In this document: positions 7,689 through 14,687 of the stretch, piece after piece | Layout of the letters: every line of letters begins with the position of its first letter | How positions within the stretch are numbered: position 1 is the first letter of the stretch | Assembly: GCA_034435015.1 (NCBI GenBank) | Contig: DAOTYH010000012.1 | Span: 1 to 22,174, forward strand | DNA: 22,174 nt | Origin: DAOTYH01 sp034435015 | Lineage (GTDB): Bacteria > Chloroflexota > Anaerolineae > Aggregatilineales > UBA3940 | Reading direction: 5' to 3' | Made by a program: the position numbers and the translations under genes | Notes under the pieces: model-generated | The model's database searches: none | What the model was told of the DNA's origin: nothing | What the model saw: the letters and a program-made list of their open reading frames with translations, nothing else

Positions 7689-7697
7689 TGCTACAAT
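7689..7697 (+). promoter_or_regulatory. Extended -10 promoter for pcrA
   Basis: TGCTACAAT (7689-7697) is a TGn extension plus a TACAAT -10 box, 32 bases before the ATG. The -35 region is poor. Confidence 0.4.
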
Positions 7698-7729
7698 CTT
7701 CACCGCCTCACACCCTAGGGGAGGAAGAT

Positions 7730-9910
7730 ATGTCATCACCCATCCTTGCCGGCCTGAACCCGTCTCAGCTCGAAGCCGTTACCGCGCCTGACAGCCCTGT
7801 CCTTGTCCTAGCTGGGCCGGGAAGCGGCAAAACGCGGGTTCTGACCCACCGTGTAGCTTGGCTGATTCAGGAGCGGGGGTTCCAGCCTTGGCGGATTATG
7901 GCTGTGACCTTCACCAACAAGGCCGCCCGTGAAATGCGCTCGCGGGTTGAGCGTCTGCTGGGCGGCAGTCTACAGGGGCTGGACCTAGGTACTTTTCATG
8001 CGGTGTGTGCCCGCATCCTGCGCCGTGAGGCTGACACTCACCTCCCCATCACCCGTGACTACGTGATTTACGATACCGATGATCAGCTTGCGCTGATCAA
8101 AGCTGTCATCACTGATGACCTCCATCTCGATGACAAAACACATCGCCCTGAACAAATCCTGCGGCGCATCTCACAGGCAAAAAACGACTTGATCCCGCCT
8201 GACCAATTTCTTCCTCAGACCTACCGCGATGAGATAGTCAAGCGTGCCTACGAGCGCTACCAGCAACGGCTGATTGCCTGCAACGCCCTCGACTTTGATG
8301 ACCTGCTCATGTGTACGGTTCTCCTCTTTGAGCAGAACCCGGATGTTCTTGCCCGCTACCGCCGAACCTACGATCACGTTCTTGTGGATGAGTTTCAAGA
8401 TACCAACGGGGCACAGTATGCGCTGGTGCGTCAACTGGCCGGCGGACATCGCCGTATCTTCTGTGTGGGTGATGAGGATCAGTCCATTTACCGATGGCGT
8501 GGTGCAGATTACCGCAATCTCCAGCGTCTCCGCGCTGATTTTCCTGAGTTGCGAGTCATCCTGCTGGAGCAGAACTACCGCTCTACCCAGATCATTCTGG
8601 ATGCCGCTACCGCTGTCATTAACCGCAACCCCAACCGCACCCCCAAGGCCTTGTTCACTGAACAGAAGGGCGGCGTTGAAATCTCCCTTTACGAGGCCTA
8701 TGACGAAAAATCTGAGGCCGGCTTTGTGGTTGACACAATTGCCGGGCTGGTGGCATCTGGGCAGGTACAGCCGGGGGGATGTGCCGTGATGTATCGCACC
8801 AATGCCCAGTCCCGTGTCATTGAGGAGGCGTTCATCCGTGCCGGCCTGCCCTACCGGCTGGTTGGGGCAACCCGTTTCTACGGGCGGCGAGAGGTCAAAG
8901 ATGTGCTGGCCTACCTGCGTATCATTCACAACCCGGATGATTCGATCAGCCTGAGCCGGGTAATCAACGTTCCGCCCCGCGGCATCGGCGAGAAGACATT
9001 GTCCGTTCTCTCTGGGTGGTCTGCCCGGCAGGGTATATCACTATACGGCGGGTTGTGCCGCCTAAATGAGGGGGCGGAGCATCCAATGCAGGGACGGGCC
9101 TTGGCCGCCCTGCTCCGCTTCCGCCAGATGCTGGAGGGCTGGCGCCAGTTACGGGATCAGATGCCGCCGGCTGATCTGCTCAAGCTGGTACTAGATGAGG
9201 TGGGTTACCACGACTTTATCAACGATGGAAGCGAGGAAGGTGAGGAGCGCTGGGCAAATGTCCTCGAACTTCTGAATGTGGCTTCTGAATATGAACAGCT
9301 CCCGCTTGCCGCCTTTCTGGAGGAGGTCTCCCTTGTGTCTGAGGTGGATAACCTTCCGGAAGAGGTAAGCGCCCCCTCTCTGTTGACTCTCCATGCCGCC
9401 AAAGGGCTTGAGTTCGATGCGGTATTCATCACAGGGCTGGAGGAGGGTATCCTGCCCCACAGCCGATCAAAGGATGACCCGGAAGCTCTGGCGGAGGAGC
9501 GGCGCCTGATGTATGTCGGGATGACCCGTGCCAAGCGTTATCTTTTTCTGCTCCATGCCTTCCGGCGTGCGGGCTGGGGAGGAAGTGAGGTAGGCCTGCG
9601 GTCACGCTTCATTGAAGATATTCCCTCCCACCTGATGACTGTAGGTAGTGCAGGGGGTGTCAGTTCGGTTTACCGCTCTGTCACTACATGGGCAAGCAAG
9701 GTCCCGTGGAGAGGCGGCCCCCTCGATGCTACCGGCGGGAGGCCGCCTCTTAGGGCCGGGCAACGGGTATCGCACCCCAAGTTTGGCGAAGGGATCATCA
9801 TCGAGTGCCGTTCCAGCGGAGAAGATCAGGAGGTGAGTGTGCAGTTCGAAGGGGCAGGGTTGAGGAGGCTTTTGGCCAGCTTTGCCAACCTGACCGTCTT
9901 GGAGGACTGA
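7730..9910 (+). CDS. pcrA: ATP-dependent DNA helicase, UvrD/PcrA family
   Basis: Superfamily 1A 3'-5' DNA helicase, 726 residues, a normal PcrA length. All motifs are visible: Q motif LNPSQLEAV (9-17), Walker A GPGSGKT (29-35, Lys34), Ia TFTNKAAREM, Walker B DEFQD with Asp220-Glu221, III GDEDQSIYRWRGA, IV EQNYRST, V TLHAAKGLEFDAVF and VI RRLMYVGMTRAKR near residue 590. The C-terminal 50 residues (GQRVSHPKFGEGIII...) match the Tudor-like domain that binds RNA polymerase in PcrA. It serves nucleotide excision repair, transcription-coupled repair and removal of recombination intermediates in the cytosol. The ATG at 7730 follows GGGGAGGAAG. The gene ends exactly where the converging kinase gene ends. 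Confidence 0.96.
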   Translation: MSSPILAGLNPSQLEAVTAPDSPVLVLAGPGSGKTRVLTHRVAWLIQERGFQPWRIMAVTFTNKAAREMRSRVERLLGGSLQGLDLGTFHAVCARILRREADTHLPITRDYVIYDTDDQLALIKAVITDDLHLDDKTHRPEQILRRISQAKNDLIPPDQFLPQTYRDEIVKRAYERYQQRLIACNALDFDDLLMCTVLLFEQNPDVLARYRRTYDHVLVDEFQDTNGAQYALVRQLAGGHRRIFCVGDEDQSIYRWRGADYRNLQRLRADFPELRVILLEQNYRSTQIILDAATAVINRNPNRTPKALFTEQKGGVEISLYEAYDEKSEAGFVVDTIAGLVASGQVQPGGCAVMYRTNAQSRVIEEAFIRAGLPYRLVGATRFYGRREVKDVLAYLRIIHNPDDSISLSRVINVPPRGIGEKTLSVLSGWSARQGISLYGGLCRLNEGAEHPMQGRALAALLRFRQMLEGWRQLRDQMPPADLLKLVLDEVGYHDFINDGSEEGEERWANVLELLNVASEYEQLPLAAFLEEVSLVSEVDNLPEEVSAPSLLTLHAAKGLEFDAVFITGLEEGILPHSRSKDDPEALAEERRLMYVGMTRAKRYLFLLHAFRRAGWGGSEVGLRSRFIEDIPSHLMTVGSAGGVSSVYRSVTTWASKVPWRGGPLDATGGRPPLRAGQRVSHPKFGEGIIIECRSSGEDQEVSVQFEGAGLRRLLASFANLTVLED

Positions 9911-11077
9911 TCAACACTCAGAGAAGGTGAGCGGCAGACGGGCAGTTACCTGTGTGCCCTTGCCGGGGGTGGAGGTGATCATCACCCGCCCGCCGACCGC
10001 ACGGGCACGGAGTTCCATGTTCGACAGGCCGTGACCAAGGGGGTGCGACTTCTCGCCGGGGCTGAATCCACGCCCGTTGTCCTGCACATTCAGGACAAGC
10101 TCACCATCCTGCAACTCCACGCTGACGGACAGGTGGGTCGCGGCGGCGTGTTTGGCGGCATTGGCCAGAGCCTCTTGGACGATGTGGAAGGCGGCTGTCG
10201 CTACCTGCTCGTTGAGGTTACCGTTGATCTCACTGTTGTAGTGCAGGCTGACATCAGCCAAGGTGTTGGCCTGAAACTCCTGAGTCAAGTCACGGAGCGC
10301 ACCCGCCAGATCAGTGCCCTGAAAGCGTGCCGGACGCAGGTCAAGGATGTAGTTACGGATATCTTTGATGATGGTGTTCAGGCCGTTGATAGCCTCCTTA
10401 AGCTGTTTGGCCGCCGCCTGCTGATCCTGCTCAAGCAGGAAGCCGGTATGCTCCAGCATCAGCCCCACCGCGTAAATGGATTGGATGATGCCGTCATGTA
10501 AGTCCATGCCGATTCGTTCGCGTTCTTCAAGCACGGCCAGCCGCTTGATCTGCTGGTAGAGACGAGCATTCTCAATGGCGACAGCGGCATAGGCGGCCAG
10601 TACCTCAATGAGGATTTGATCTTCCTCGCTGAACTCATCTCCGCCCTCTTTGTCGGTCAGGTAGAGAATGCCCAGCAGTTTACCCCGCGACTGGATCGGC
10701 ACACCCAGAAAGCTGGTCATGACAGGGTGGCCTTCGCAGAAGCCAGCCGAGCGGGGGTCCTCGCTGATACGTGCAACGCGCAAAGGCTGTGCGCCGGGTT
10801 GAAGGAGAATCCCTAGCAAACCTTTCCCAGATGGCAGATGAGGGATAGCCTGCTGTTGCTGTTCGTTAAGGCCGGAGGTGATGAACTGAACGAGGTGACT
10901 GCCGTCAAGGCTGGGAATGCCCAATGCGGCATAGCGGGCGCCGGCTAGGTCGCGGGCCAGCTCGACAATGCGGTTCAGCACGATCGGTAGTGCCAACTCT
11001 GAAGTGATGGCGAGTGCCGCCTCATGGACAGCGCCAAGCATTTGAGGAGGCAACCTCTCAAAAGAAGAGCGCGGCAT
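9911..11077 (-). CDS. Cytosolic GAF-domain sensor histidine kinase (NarL-type, HisKA_3)
   Basis: 388-residue kinase without membrane segments. A GAF domain (about 20-172, with FLGVPIQSRGKLLGILYL) senses a cytosolic ligand or redox state. A HisKA_3 dimerisation domain follows (about 184-255) with the phospho-acceptor His194 in MDLHDGIIQS. An ATPase domain of the NarX/LiaS/DesK type completes it, with the N box IVQEALANAAKHA, DNGRGF and GHGLSNM. It would phosphorylate a NarL/LuxR-type response regulator, but none is encoded in the window, so it is an orphan here. AGGGATAG precedes the ATG on the minus strand. Its stop codon touches the pcrA stop with no gap. It reads toward pcrA and is probably monocistronic. 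The signal is unknown. Confidence 0.9.
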   Translation of the reverse strand: MPRSSFERLPPQMLGAVHEAALAITSELALPIVLNRIVELARDLAGARYAALGIPSLDGSHLVQFITSGLNEQQQQAIPHLPSGKGLLGILLQPGAQPLRVARISEDPRSAGFCEGHPVMTSFLGVPIQSRGKLLGILYLTDKEGGDEFSEEDQILIEVLAAYAAVAIENARLYQQIKRLAVLEERERIGMDLHDGIIQSIYAVGLMLEHTGFLLEQDQQAAAKQLKEAINGLNTIIKDIRNYILDLRPARFQGTDLAGALRDLTQEFQANTLADVSLHYNSEINGNLNEQVATAAFHIVQEALANAAKHAAATHLSVSVELQDGELVLNVQDNGRGFSPGEKSHPLGHGLSNMELRARAVGGRVMITSTPGKGTQVTARLPLTFSEC

Positions 11078-11259
11078 CTATCCCTGTTTTCCTCGTTCCA
11101 ATACCCCGCGGGGAGAGGGGGTACGATTCCTTTGGCTAATCGTTATAAGCGTTTCCATAAAGAGTTTACCACAAAATCAACTAAGATCATCTTCTCCGCC
11201 GCAGGGCGTAACGCCGGGCGGCCTGCATTGTTAGAATATTGTAAAACTTTTGATGCCTC

Positions 11260-11290
11260 TTGTACGTATAGGTGAAAGACGTGTTACAAT
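11260..11290 (+). promoter_or_regulatory. Candidate promoter for the 50-residue membrane protein
   Basis: TACAAT (11285-11290) with TTGTAC (11260-11265) upstream at a long 19-base spacing. Transcription would begin near 11297, giving a leader of about 45 bases. The upstream segment at 11234-11255 resembles sequences in the gatB promoter region. Confidence 0.35.
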
Positions 11291-11342
11291 TGAGTTACAG
11301 CCTGCACGGCACTCGTGAAAGGTGAGGGGAGGAAGATAGAGG

Positions 11343-11495
11343 ATGAATCAATTGCCGACCAAGCATCAATCAGGCCCGCTGGGTCTGGTGCTCAGAGGGG
11401 CCGCTCTTTTGCTCAGGGGAGTCTTGATCGTGGTTCTGGCCTGCGTACTGGCGGTGGCCCAGTTACGTCGGCAGGTAGTAATGTTCGCTGACTAA
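11343..11495 (+). CDS. Small membrane protein, 50 residues, unknown
   Basis: Short but well-supported gene. The ATG follows a strong GGGGAGGAAG (11326-11335) by 7 bases, and the stop TAA is followed 33 bases later by a canonical rho-independent terminator. The protein starts MNQLPTKHQSGPLG, then has one hydrophobic helix (about 19-40, LLLRGVLIVVLACVLAVAQ) and a basic end LRRQVVMFAD. It therefore probably spans or lines the membrane once. No family is recognised. Small hydrophobic proteins of this sort can be regulators of membrane complexes or type I toxins; nothing here decides between these. It lies in a short accessory stretch next to a transposase remnant. Confidence 0.65.
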   Translation: MNQLPTKHQSGPLGLVLRGAALLLRGVLIVVLACVLAVAQLRRQVVMFAD

Positions 11496-11528
11496 CTTCT
11501 GACACCGGCTTCCCATACACGGCTCAGA

Positions 11529-11560
11529 GCCTGCTGGACATCCAGCGGGCTTTTGTTTTT
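11529..11560 (+). terminator. Rho-independent terminator
   Basis: GCCTGCTGG (11529-11537) pairs with CCAGCGGGC (11542-11550) across a 4-base loop, with one G-T pair, and is followed by TTTTGTTTTT (11551-11560). It ends the transcript of the 50-residue membrane protein. Confidence 0.88.
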
Positions 11561-11563
11561 CCT

Positions 11564-11591
11564 GCAGGCAGAGCGCAACCGCTCCGCCTGC
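11564..11591. other. Second hairpin directly after the terminator
   Basis: GCAGGCAGAGCG (11564-11575) and CGCTCCGCCTGC (11580-11591) form a 12-position stem with one mismatch around a CAAC loop. It has no T-run on the plus strand. It may reinforce termination or be a relic of mobile DNA. Confidence 0.5.
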
Positions 11592-11695
11592 GGGGAGTGT
11601 TTGGGTAGTCTGGTATGCCTTAAGCAAGAGGCCTTGCCTCCGGCGGTATGATCCCGGTCATTCCTAGATGGGAGCTAGCGGAGGTTGCCCTGCGC

Positions 11696-11807
11696 TGTGC
11701 TGATGACTATCCCGCCTGCTGTCATCACCAGCGCCCTCACCTGGCGCTGGACATGCGCACTCTTGCCCCAAGTCTTCGCGGAGTCGTATTTGACATGACA
11801 CATTGCG
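11696..11807 (+). pseudogene. Decayed 3' end of an integrase-type transposase
   Basis: Translation gives ADDYPACCHHQRPHLALDMR, a recognisable C-terminal signature of DDE integrase-core transposases (rve_3 region, IS481/IS3-like). It is clearly related to the intact-looking fragment at 22060-22174. Relative to that copy there is a one-base insertion near 11767-11772, which shifts the frame so that the ancestral stop is lost. No transposase sequence is recognisable before about 11690, so only the last 35 or so codons remain. Nucleotide similarity with the other copy stops at CATTGCG (11801-11807), which should mark the end of the element. Confidence 0.75.
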
Positions 11808-11852
11808 TCAATGCGTACGCCGCTCGAATCCGTGTTATACTGTCCATCAGCG

Positions 11853-11910
11853 CTCCGTGATTCTGTTGTTGGTTTTGTCTCTACAACTTTATCACGGAGT
11901 CGCATTTTTA
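11853..11910 (+). terminator. Long interrupted hairpin followed by a T-run
   Basis: CTCCGTGAT (11853-11861) pairs with ATCACGGAG (11891-11899). Inside it, GTTGT (11865-11869) pairs with ACAAC (11883-11887), leaving a symmetric 3+3 internal loop. TCGCATTTTTATT follows. It resembles a terminator or a short structured RNA. A TATACT box at 11836-11841 lies just upstream but has no convincing -35. No gene is found between the transposase remnant and the AbrB gene. Confidence 0.4.
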
Positions 11911-12007
11911 TTGAGAATACTGCCTGTCTGGCGGGGGAGATTTTATCGGATTGTTATGTTTTTTCCCTGCAAACAGCCGCCGGCGCCGGCCCGTCAACAG
12001 AAGAGTA

Positions 12008-12016
12008 TGCTATAAT
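12008..12016 (+). promoter_or_regulatory. Extended -10 promoter of the AbrB/PIN operon
   Basis: TGCTATAAT (12008-12016) is a consensus TGn extension and a perfect -10 box, 34 bases before the ATG of the antitoxin gene. The promoter is close enough for autoregulation by the antitoxin, as in other VapBC systems. Confidence 0.5.
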
Positions 12017-12050
12017 CGTATGACGGAATCTTGATCGATGGGAGAAACGT

Positions 12051-12257
12051 ATGGAAACAGTCACTGTGTCCCCCAAATATCAAATCGTCATCCCCAAAGC
12101 AGTCCGGCAATTGCTGGGGATAAGGGCGGGGCAAAAGATGACGGTCATCGCTTATGACAACCGCATTGTTTTGATCCCCAGCCGTCCCATTCAGAAGGCA
12201 CGTGGTCTGCTGAGGGAGATGGATACCTCCATTGAGCGCGAGGAGGATCGTGTGTGA
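12051..12257 (+). CDS. AbrB-family antitoxin (VapB-like)
   Basis: 68-residue swapped-hairpin DNA-binding protein. The first 45 residues (VTVSPKYQIVIPKAVRQLLGIRAGQKMTV...) are a typical SpoVT/AbrB domain. The acidic C-terminal part (REMDTSIEREEDRV) is the likely segment that wraps and neutralises the toxin. GGGAGA (12040-12045) precedes the ATG. Its stop overlaps the start of the PIN gene by 4 bases, the usual antitoxin-toxin coupling. It would repress its own promoter with the toxin as co-repressor, by analogy with the family. Confidence 0.88.
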   Translation: METVTVSPKYQIVIPKAVRQLLGIRAGQKMTVIAYDNRIVLIPSRPIQKARGLLREMDTSIEREEDRV

Positions 12258-12625
12258 ATGTGGTGGACTCTTCGGGCTGGCTGGAGTATTTCACCGACAG
12301 CCCGCGGGCCGGTCTCTTCGCCCCGGCCATTGAGGATACTGAGCATCTGCTCGTGCCTGTCATTTGCATCTACGAGGTTTTTAAGAAGGTACTGCAAACT
12401 CAGGGGCAGGCCCTGGCTGAGGTCTGCATCGCTGACATGATGAAAGGCCAAGTGGTTGAGGTGAGTGCGCCTTTGGCCATGAACGCCGCCCTGCTTTCAG
12501 CGGCGCATCATCTTCCTATGGCTGACAGCCTGATCCTTGCCATTGCCCGTGAGTATCGTGCCACCCTTTGGACACAGGATGAGCATTTCGAGGGGCTGGA
12601 AGGTGTACGTTACATCGCAAAGTAA
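12254..12625 (+). CDS. PIN-domain ribonuclease toxin (VapC-like)
   Basis: 123-residue PIN-fold RNase. The four acidic metal-binding positions are present: Asp5 (VVDSSGW), Glu41 (IYEVFKK), Asp91 (MADSLIL) and Asp109 (TQDEHF). It should therefore be catalytically intact. VapC enzymes cut tRNA or rRNA; the target here is unknown. Start is a GTG with GAGGAGG at 12240-12246, overlapping the antitoxin stop as GTGA. The gene ends 19 bases from the stop of a converging histidine kinase gene. The pair sits beside a transposase remnant, consistent with horizontal movement of toxin-antitoxin modules. Confidence 0.88.
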   Translation: MNVVDSSGWLEYFTDSPRAGLFAPAIEDTEHLLVPVICIYEVFKKVLQTQGQALAEVCIADMMKGQVVEVSAPLAMNAALLSAAHHLPMADSLILAIAREYRATLWTQDEHFEGLEGVRYIAK

Positions 12626-12644
12626 GCGCTTGGCGGCTGGCCTT

Positions 12645-13838
12645 CTACTGCTCTGCCGCCGGCAGGGTGAAGCAGACCCGCGCCCCCTGAAGCGGCTCGC
12701 CGGGTGTGCCGGACAGAGCCGGCGGGTCTTCAGCCCAGATCGTGCCGCCGTGTGCCGCGACGATATGCTTGGCGATGGCCAGCCCCAGCCCCGTCCCGGA
12801 GCCGCGGCTGCGGGCGCGGTCTCCGCGGTAGAAGCGCTCGAAGATGCGCTCCCGTTCCTCCGGCGGGATGCCGGGGCCGCTGTCGGTGACAGCTACCATG
12901 ACCCACTCGTCCTTAAACCCAACCGAGATGTTGATCTGCCCGCGCGGGGGTGTGAACTTGATGGCGTTGTGCAACAGGTTGTTCAGCACGCGGCCCAACT
13001 GGGTCGAGTCAGCCAGAACCATCAACCCCGGCGGGACCTGCGCCTCGATGATCTGCTCGTTGCGCTCGGCCTGCTCGGCGAAGCGGCTGATCGCCTCCTC
13101 GATGATCGGGCGCAGTTCGACCGGCAGGAGGATGATCTCAGCCCGCCCCGACTCGATCATGGAGAGGTCAAGCAGTTCCTGCGCCATCTGCTGGAGGGTG
13201 TCGGTCTCGGCGGCGATCTTCCTCAGCAGACCGCGCGCTTTGCGGTTGGGGAGACCTTCGCGCAGAAGGGTATCTACCAACAGGCGGATCGAGGTGATCG
13301 GCGTGCGCAGTTCGTGCGAGACGTTGGCGACCATATCGCGGCGGGCACGGCCCAGCCGTTGCAGTTCGCTGACATCCTCCAGCGCCAATGCCGCATATAC
13401 CCCGCCCGGTGTCTCAACCCGCACAGCCCGCGCCCGATGGGGGCGGTCCCGCACGGTGATCTGAAGGCCGATCTCGGCCTCTTCGCGCAGGGCCTCGGCG
13501 GCCAGTTGTTCCAGCTCATGGTTGCGGGTAAGCGCCATGATGCTGTTGCTGAGCGTGGCAGAGTCGAAAGGCGGCACATCAAATAACTCGCGGGCGGCTT
13601 CATTCATATAGGTCACGATCCGTTCTTCGTTGACCAATATCAGCGCGTTGTAGGCTGATTCTCCGGCGGCCTCCAGCGAGGCACAGCGGGTCTTGAGGGC
13701 AGTGATCTCCTCATTTAGATGTTCGGTCAGCTCGTGGTACTGCCGGCGCTGACGGAGCGCCCGTCTGTAGGCGGTATACCACCCGCCGATTGCAACGCCT
13801 GCCGTCAAGACCAGCAGAGCAAAAATGATGCCTTGCAC
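12645..13838 (-). CDS. PhoR-type membrane sensor histidine kinase
   Basis: 397-residue kinase. One N-terminal membrane helix (about 4-24) is followed by a coiled stretch, a PAS-like region (about 60-155), a HisKA domain with phospho-acceptor His175 (VANVSHELRTP), and an ATPase domain. The latter has N box Asn291 (LLHNAIKF), DSGPGI and GTGLGLAIAKHIV. With no sizeable external loop, it probably senses a partner protein or a cytosolic signal, as PhoR does through the Pst complex. The GTG start at 13838 lies 3 bases after the regulator stop, with GAGG overlapping that gene's end, so translation is coupled. Assignment to phosphate control is by resemblance; no pst or phoU gene is visible. Confidence 0.92.
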   Translation of the reverse strand: MQGIIFALLVLTAGVAIGGWYTAYRRALRQRRQYHELTEHLNEEITALKTRCASLEAAGESAYNALILVNEERIVTYMNEAARELFDVPPFDSATLSNSIMALTRNHELEQLAAEALREEAEIGLQITVRDRPHRARAVRVETPGGVYAALALEDVSELQRLGRARRDMVANVSHELRTPITSIRLLVDTLLREGLPNRKARGLLRKIAAETDTLQQMAQELLDLSMIESGRAEIILLPVELRPIIEEAISRFAEQAERNEQIIEAQVPPGLMVLADSTQLGRVLNNLLHNAIKFTPPRGQINISVGFKDEWVMVAVTDSGPGIPPEERERIFERFYRGDRARSRGSGTGLGLAIAKHIVAAHGGTIWAEDPPALSGTPGEPLQGARVCFTLPAAEQ

Positions 13839-13841
13839 GTC

Positions 13842-14528
13842 CTATGCCTCAAAACGGTAGCCGACCCCCCGCACGGTGACAATATGCTGAGGGTTGGAAG
13901 GATCGTCTTCGATCTTCTGACGCAGCCAGCGGATGTGTACGTCCACGGTGCGGGTGTCACCCAGATAGTCGTAGCCCCACACGCGCGACAGCAGCAGGTC
14001 GCGCGTCAGGACAGCGCCCGCGTTGCGCATCAGTTCCACTAACAGGTCGAATTCGCGCTGGCTGAGGTGAAGCTCCTCGTCGCCGCGATAGGCACGATGG
14101 GATGTCAAGTCGGCGCGGATGTTGCCTGCGCGTAATTCCTGCCCCTGTACCGTGCGGCCCGGCGCACGCCTCAGGACGGCCCGTACCCGTGCCAGAAACT
14201 CGCCCAGCCCAAACGGCTTGGTGATGTAGTCATCTGCGCCGCTGTCCAGGCCGACCATCTTATCCCCCTGCGTGCCCCGCGCGGTCAGCATGATGATCGG
14301 GATGTGGGCGATCTCCGGGTCTTTACGCACCAGCCGGCAGACGGCCAGCCCGTCAAGGCGGGGGAGCATGATGTCCAGCACGATCAGGTCGGGCTTCCGA
14401 GTGCGGATGAGTTCAAGGGCCTGTTCGCCGTCTTCAGCGGTGAGTACCTTGTAACCTTCCTGCTGGAGGTTGTAGGAGAGCGTCTCCAGCACAGTGGTCT
14501 CATCTTCCACAACTAGGATGACTGCCAT
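13842..14528 (-). CDS. OmpR/PhoB-family response regulator
   Basis: 228 residues. The receiver domain (1-120) has the acidic pair Glu8-Asp9, phospho-acceptor Asp52 (VLDIMLP), Thr82 and Lys104. The winged-helix DNA-binding domain (about 130-228) ends in the family signature DVHIRWLRQKIEDDPSNPQHIVTVRGVGYRFEA (split here by position: about 195-228). It is the first gene of the regulator-kinase operon and should be phosphorylated by the kinase encoded just downstream. The upstream spacer has a TACAAT -10 box overlapped by an ACAGG/CCTGT inverted repeat, which could be an autoregulatory site. Closest known relatives by appearance are PhoB, PhoP and RegX3. Confidence 0.94.
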   Translation of the reverse strand: MAVILVVEDETTVLETLSYNLQQEGYKVLTAEDGEQALELIRTRKPDLIVLDIMLPRLDGLAVCRLVRKDPEIAHIPIIMLTARGTQGDKMVGLDSGADDYITKPFGLGEFLARVRAVLRRAPGRTVQGQELRAGNIRADLTSHRAYRGDEELHLSQREFDLLVELMRNAGAVLTRDLLLSRVWGYDYLGDTRTVDVHIRWLRQKIEDDPSNPQHIVTVRGVGYRFEA

Positions 14529-14633
14529 GTCTGTTAAACCCCGTGTGAGCGTTCCAGCCTAAAACCGAGCAACGCCCCTTGAACAGGTTCTCTGCGCCGC
14601 TGTCCGGGCGGCTGTCTGTTGCGGGATGTCTGT

Positions 14634-14653
14634 ACAGGATGATTGTAACCTGT
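14634..14653 (-). promoter_or_regulatory. Candidate promoter and operator of the two-component operon
   Basis: On the minus strand TACAAT (14647-14642) lies about 115 bases before the regulator ATG and is embedded in an inverted repeat ACAGG (14634-14638) / CCTGT (14649-14653). The -35 is weak (TTCCGC), which would suit an activated promoter. Confidence 0.3.
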
Positions 14654-14687
14654 TTTTGCCTCCAGCGGAAAGACGGCGCAGTGCTTC

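Noticed and set aside
11648..11860. 70-codon plus-strand ORF as an intact gene
   Set aside because: Its recognisable part is a frameshifted transposase end; the rest is unrelated flanking sequence.
12537..13586. Long plus-strand open frame (349 codons) over the PhoR-type kinase gene
   Set aside because: It is antisense to a kinase with all catalytic motifs; the translated product has no recognisable domain and is a GC-rich shadow frame.
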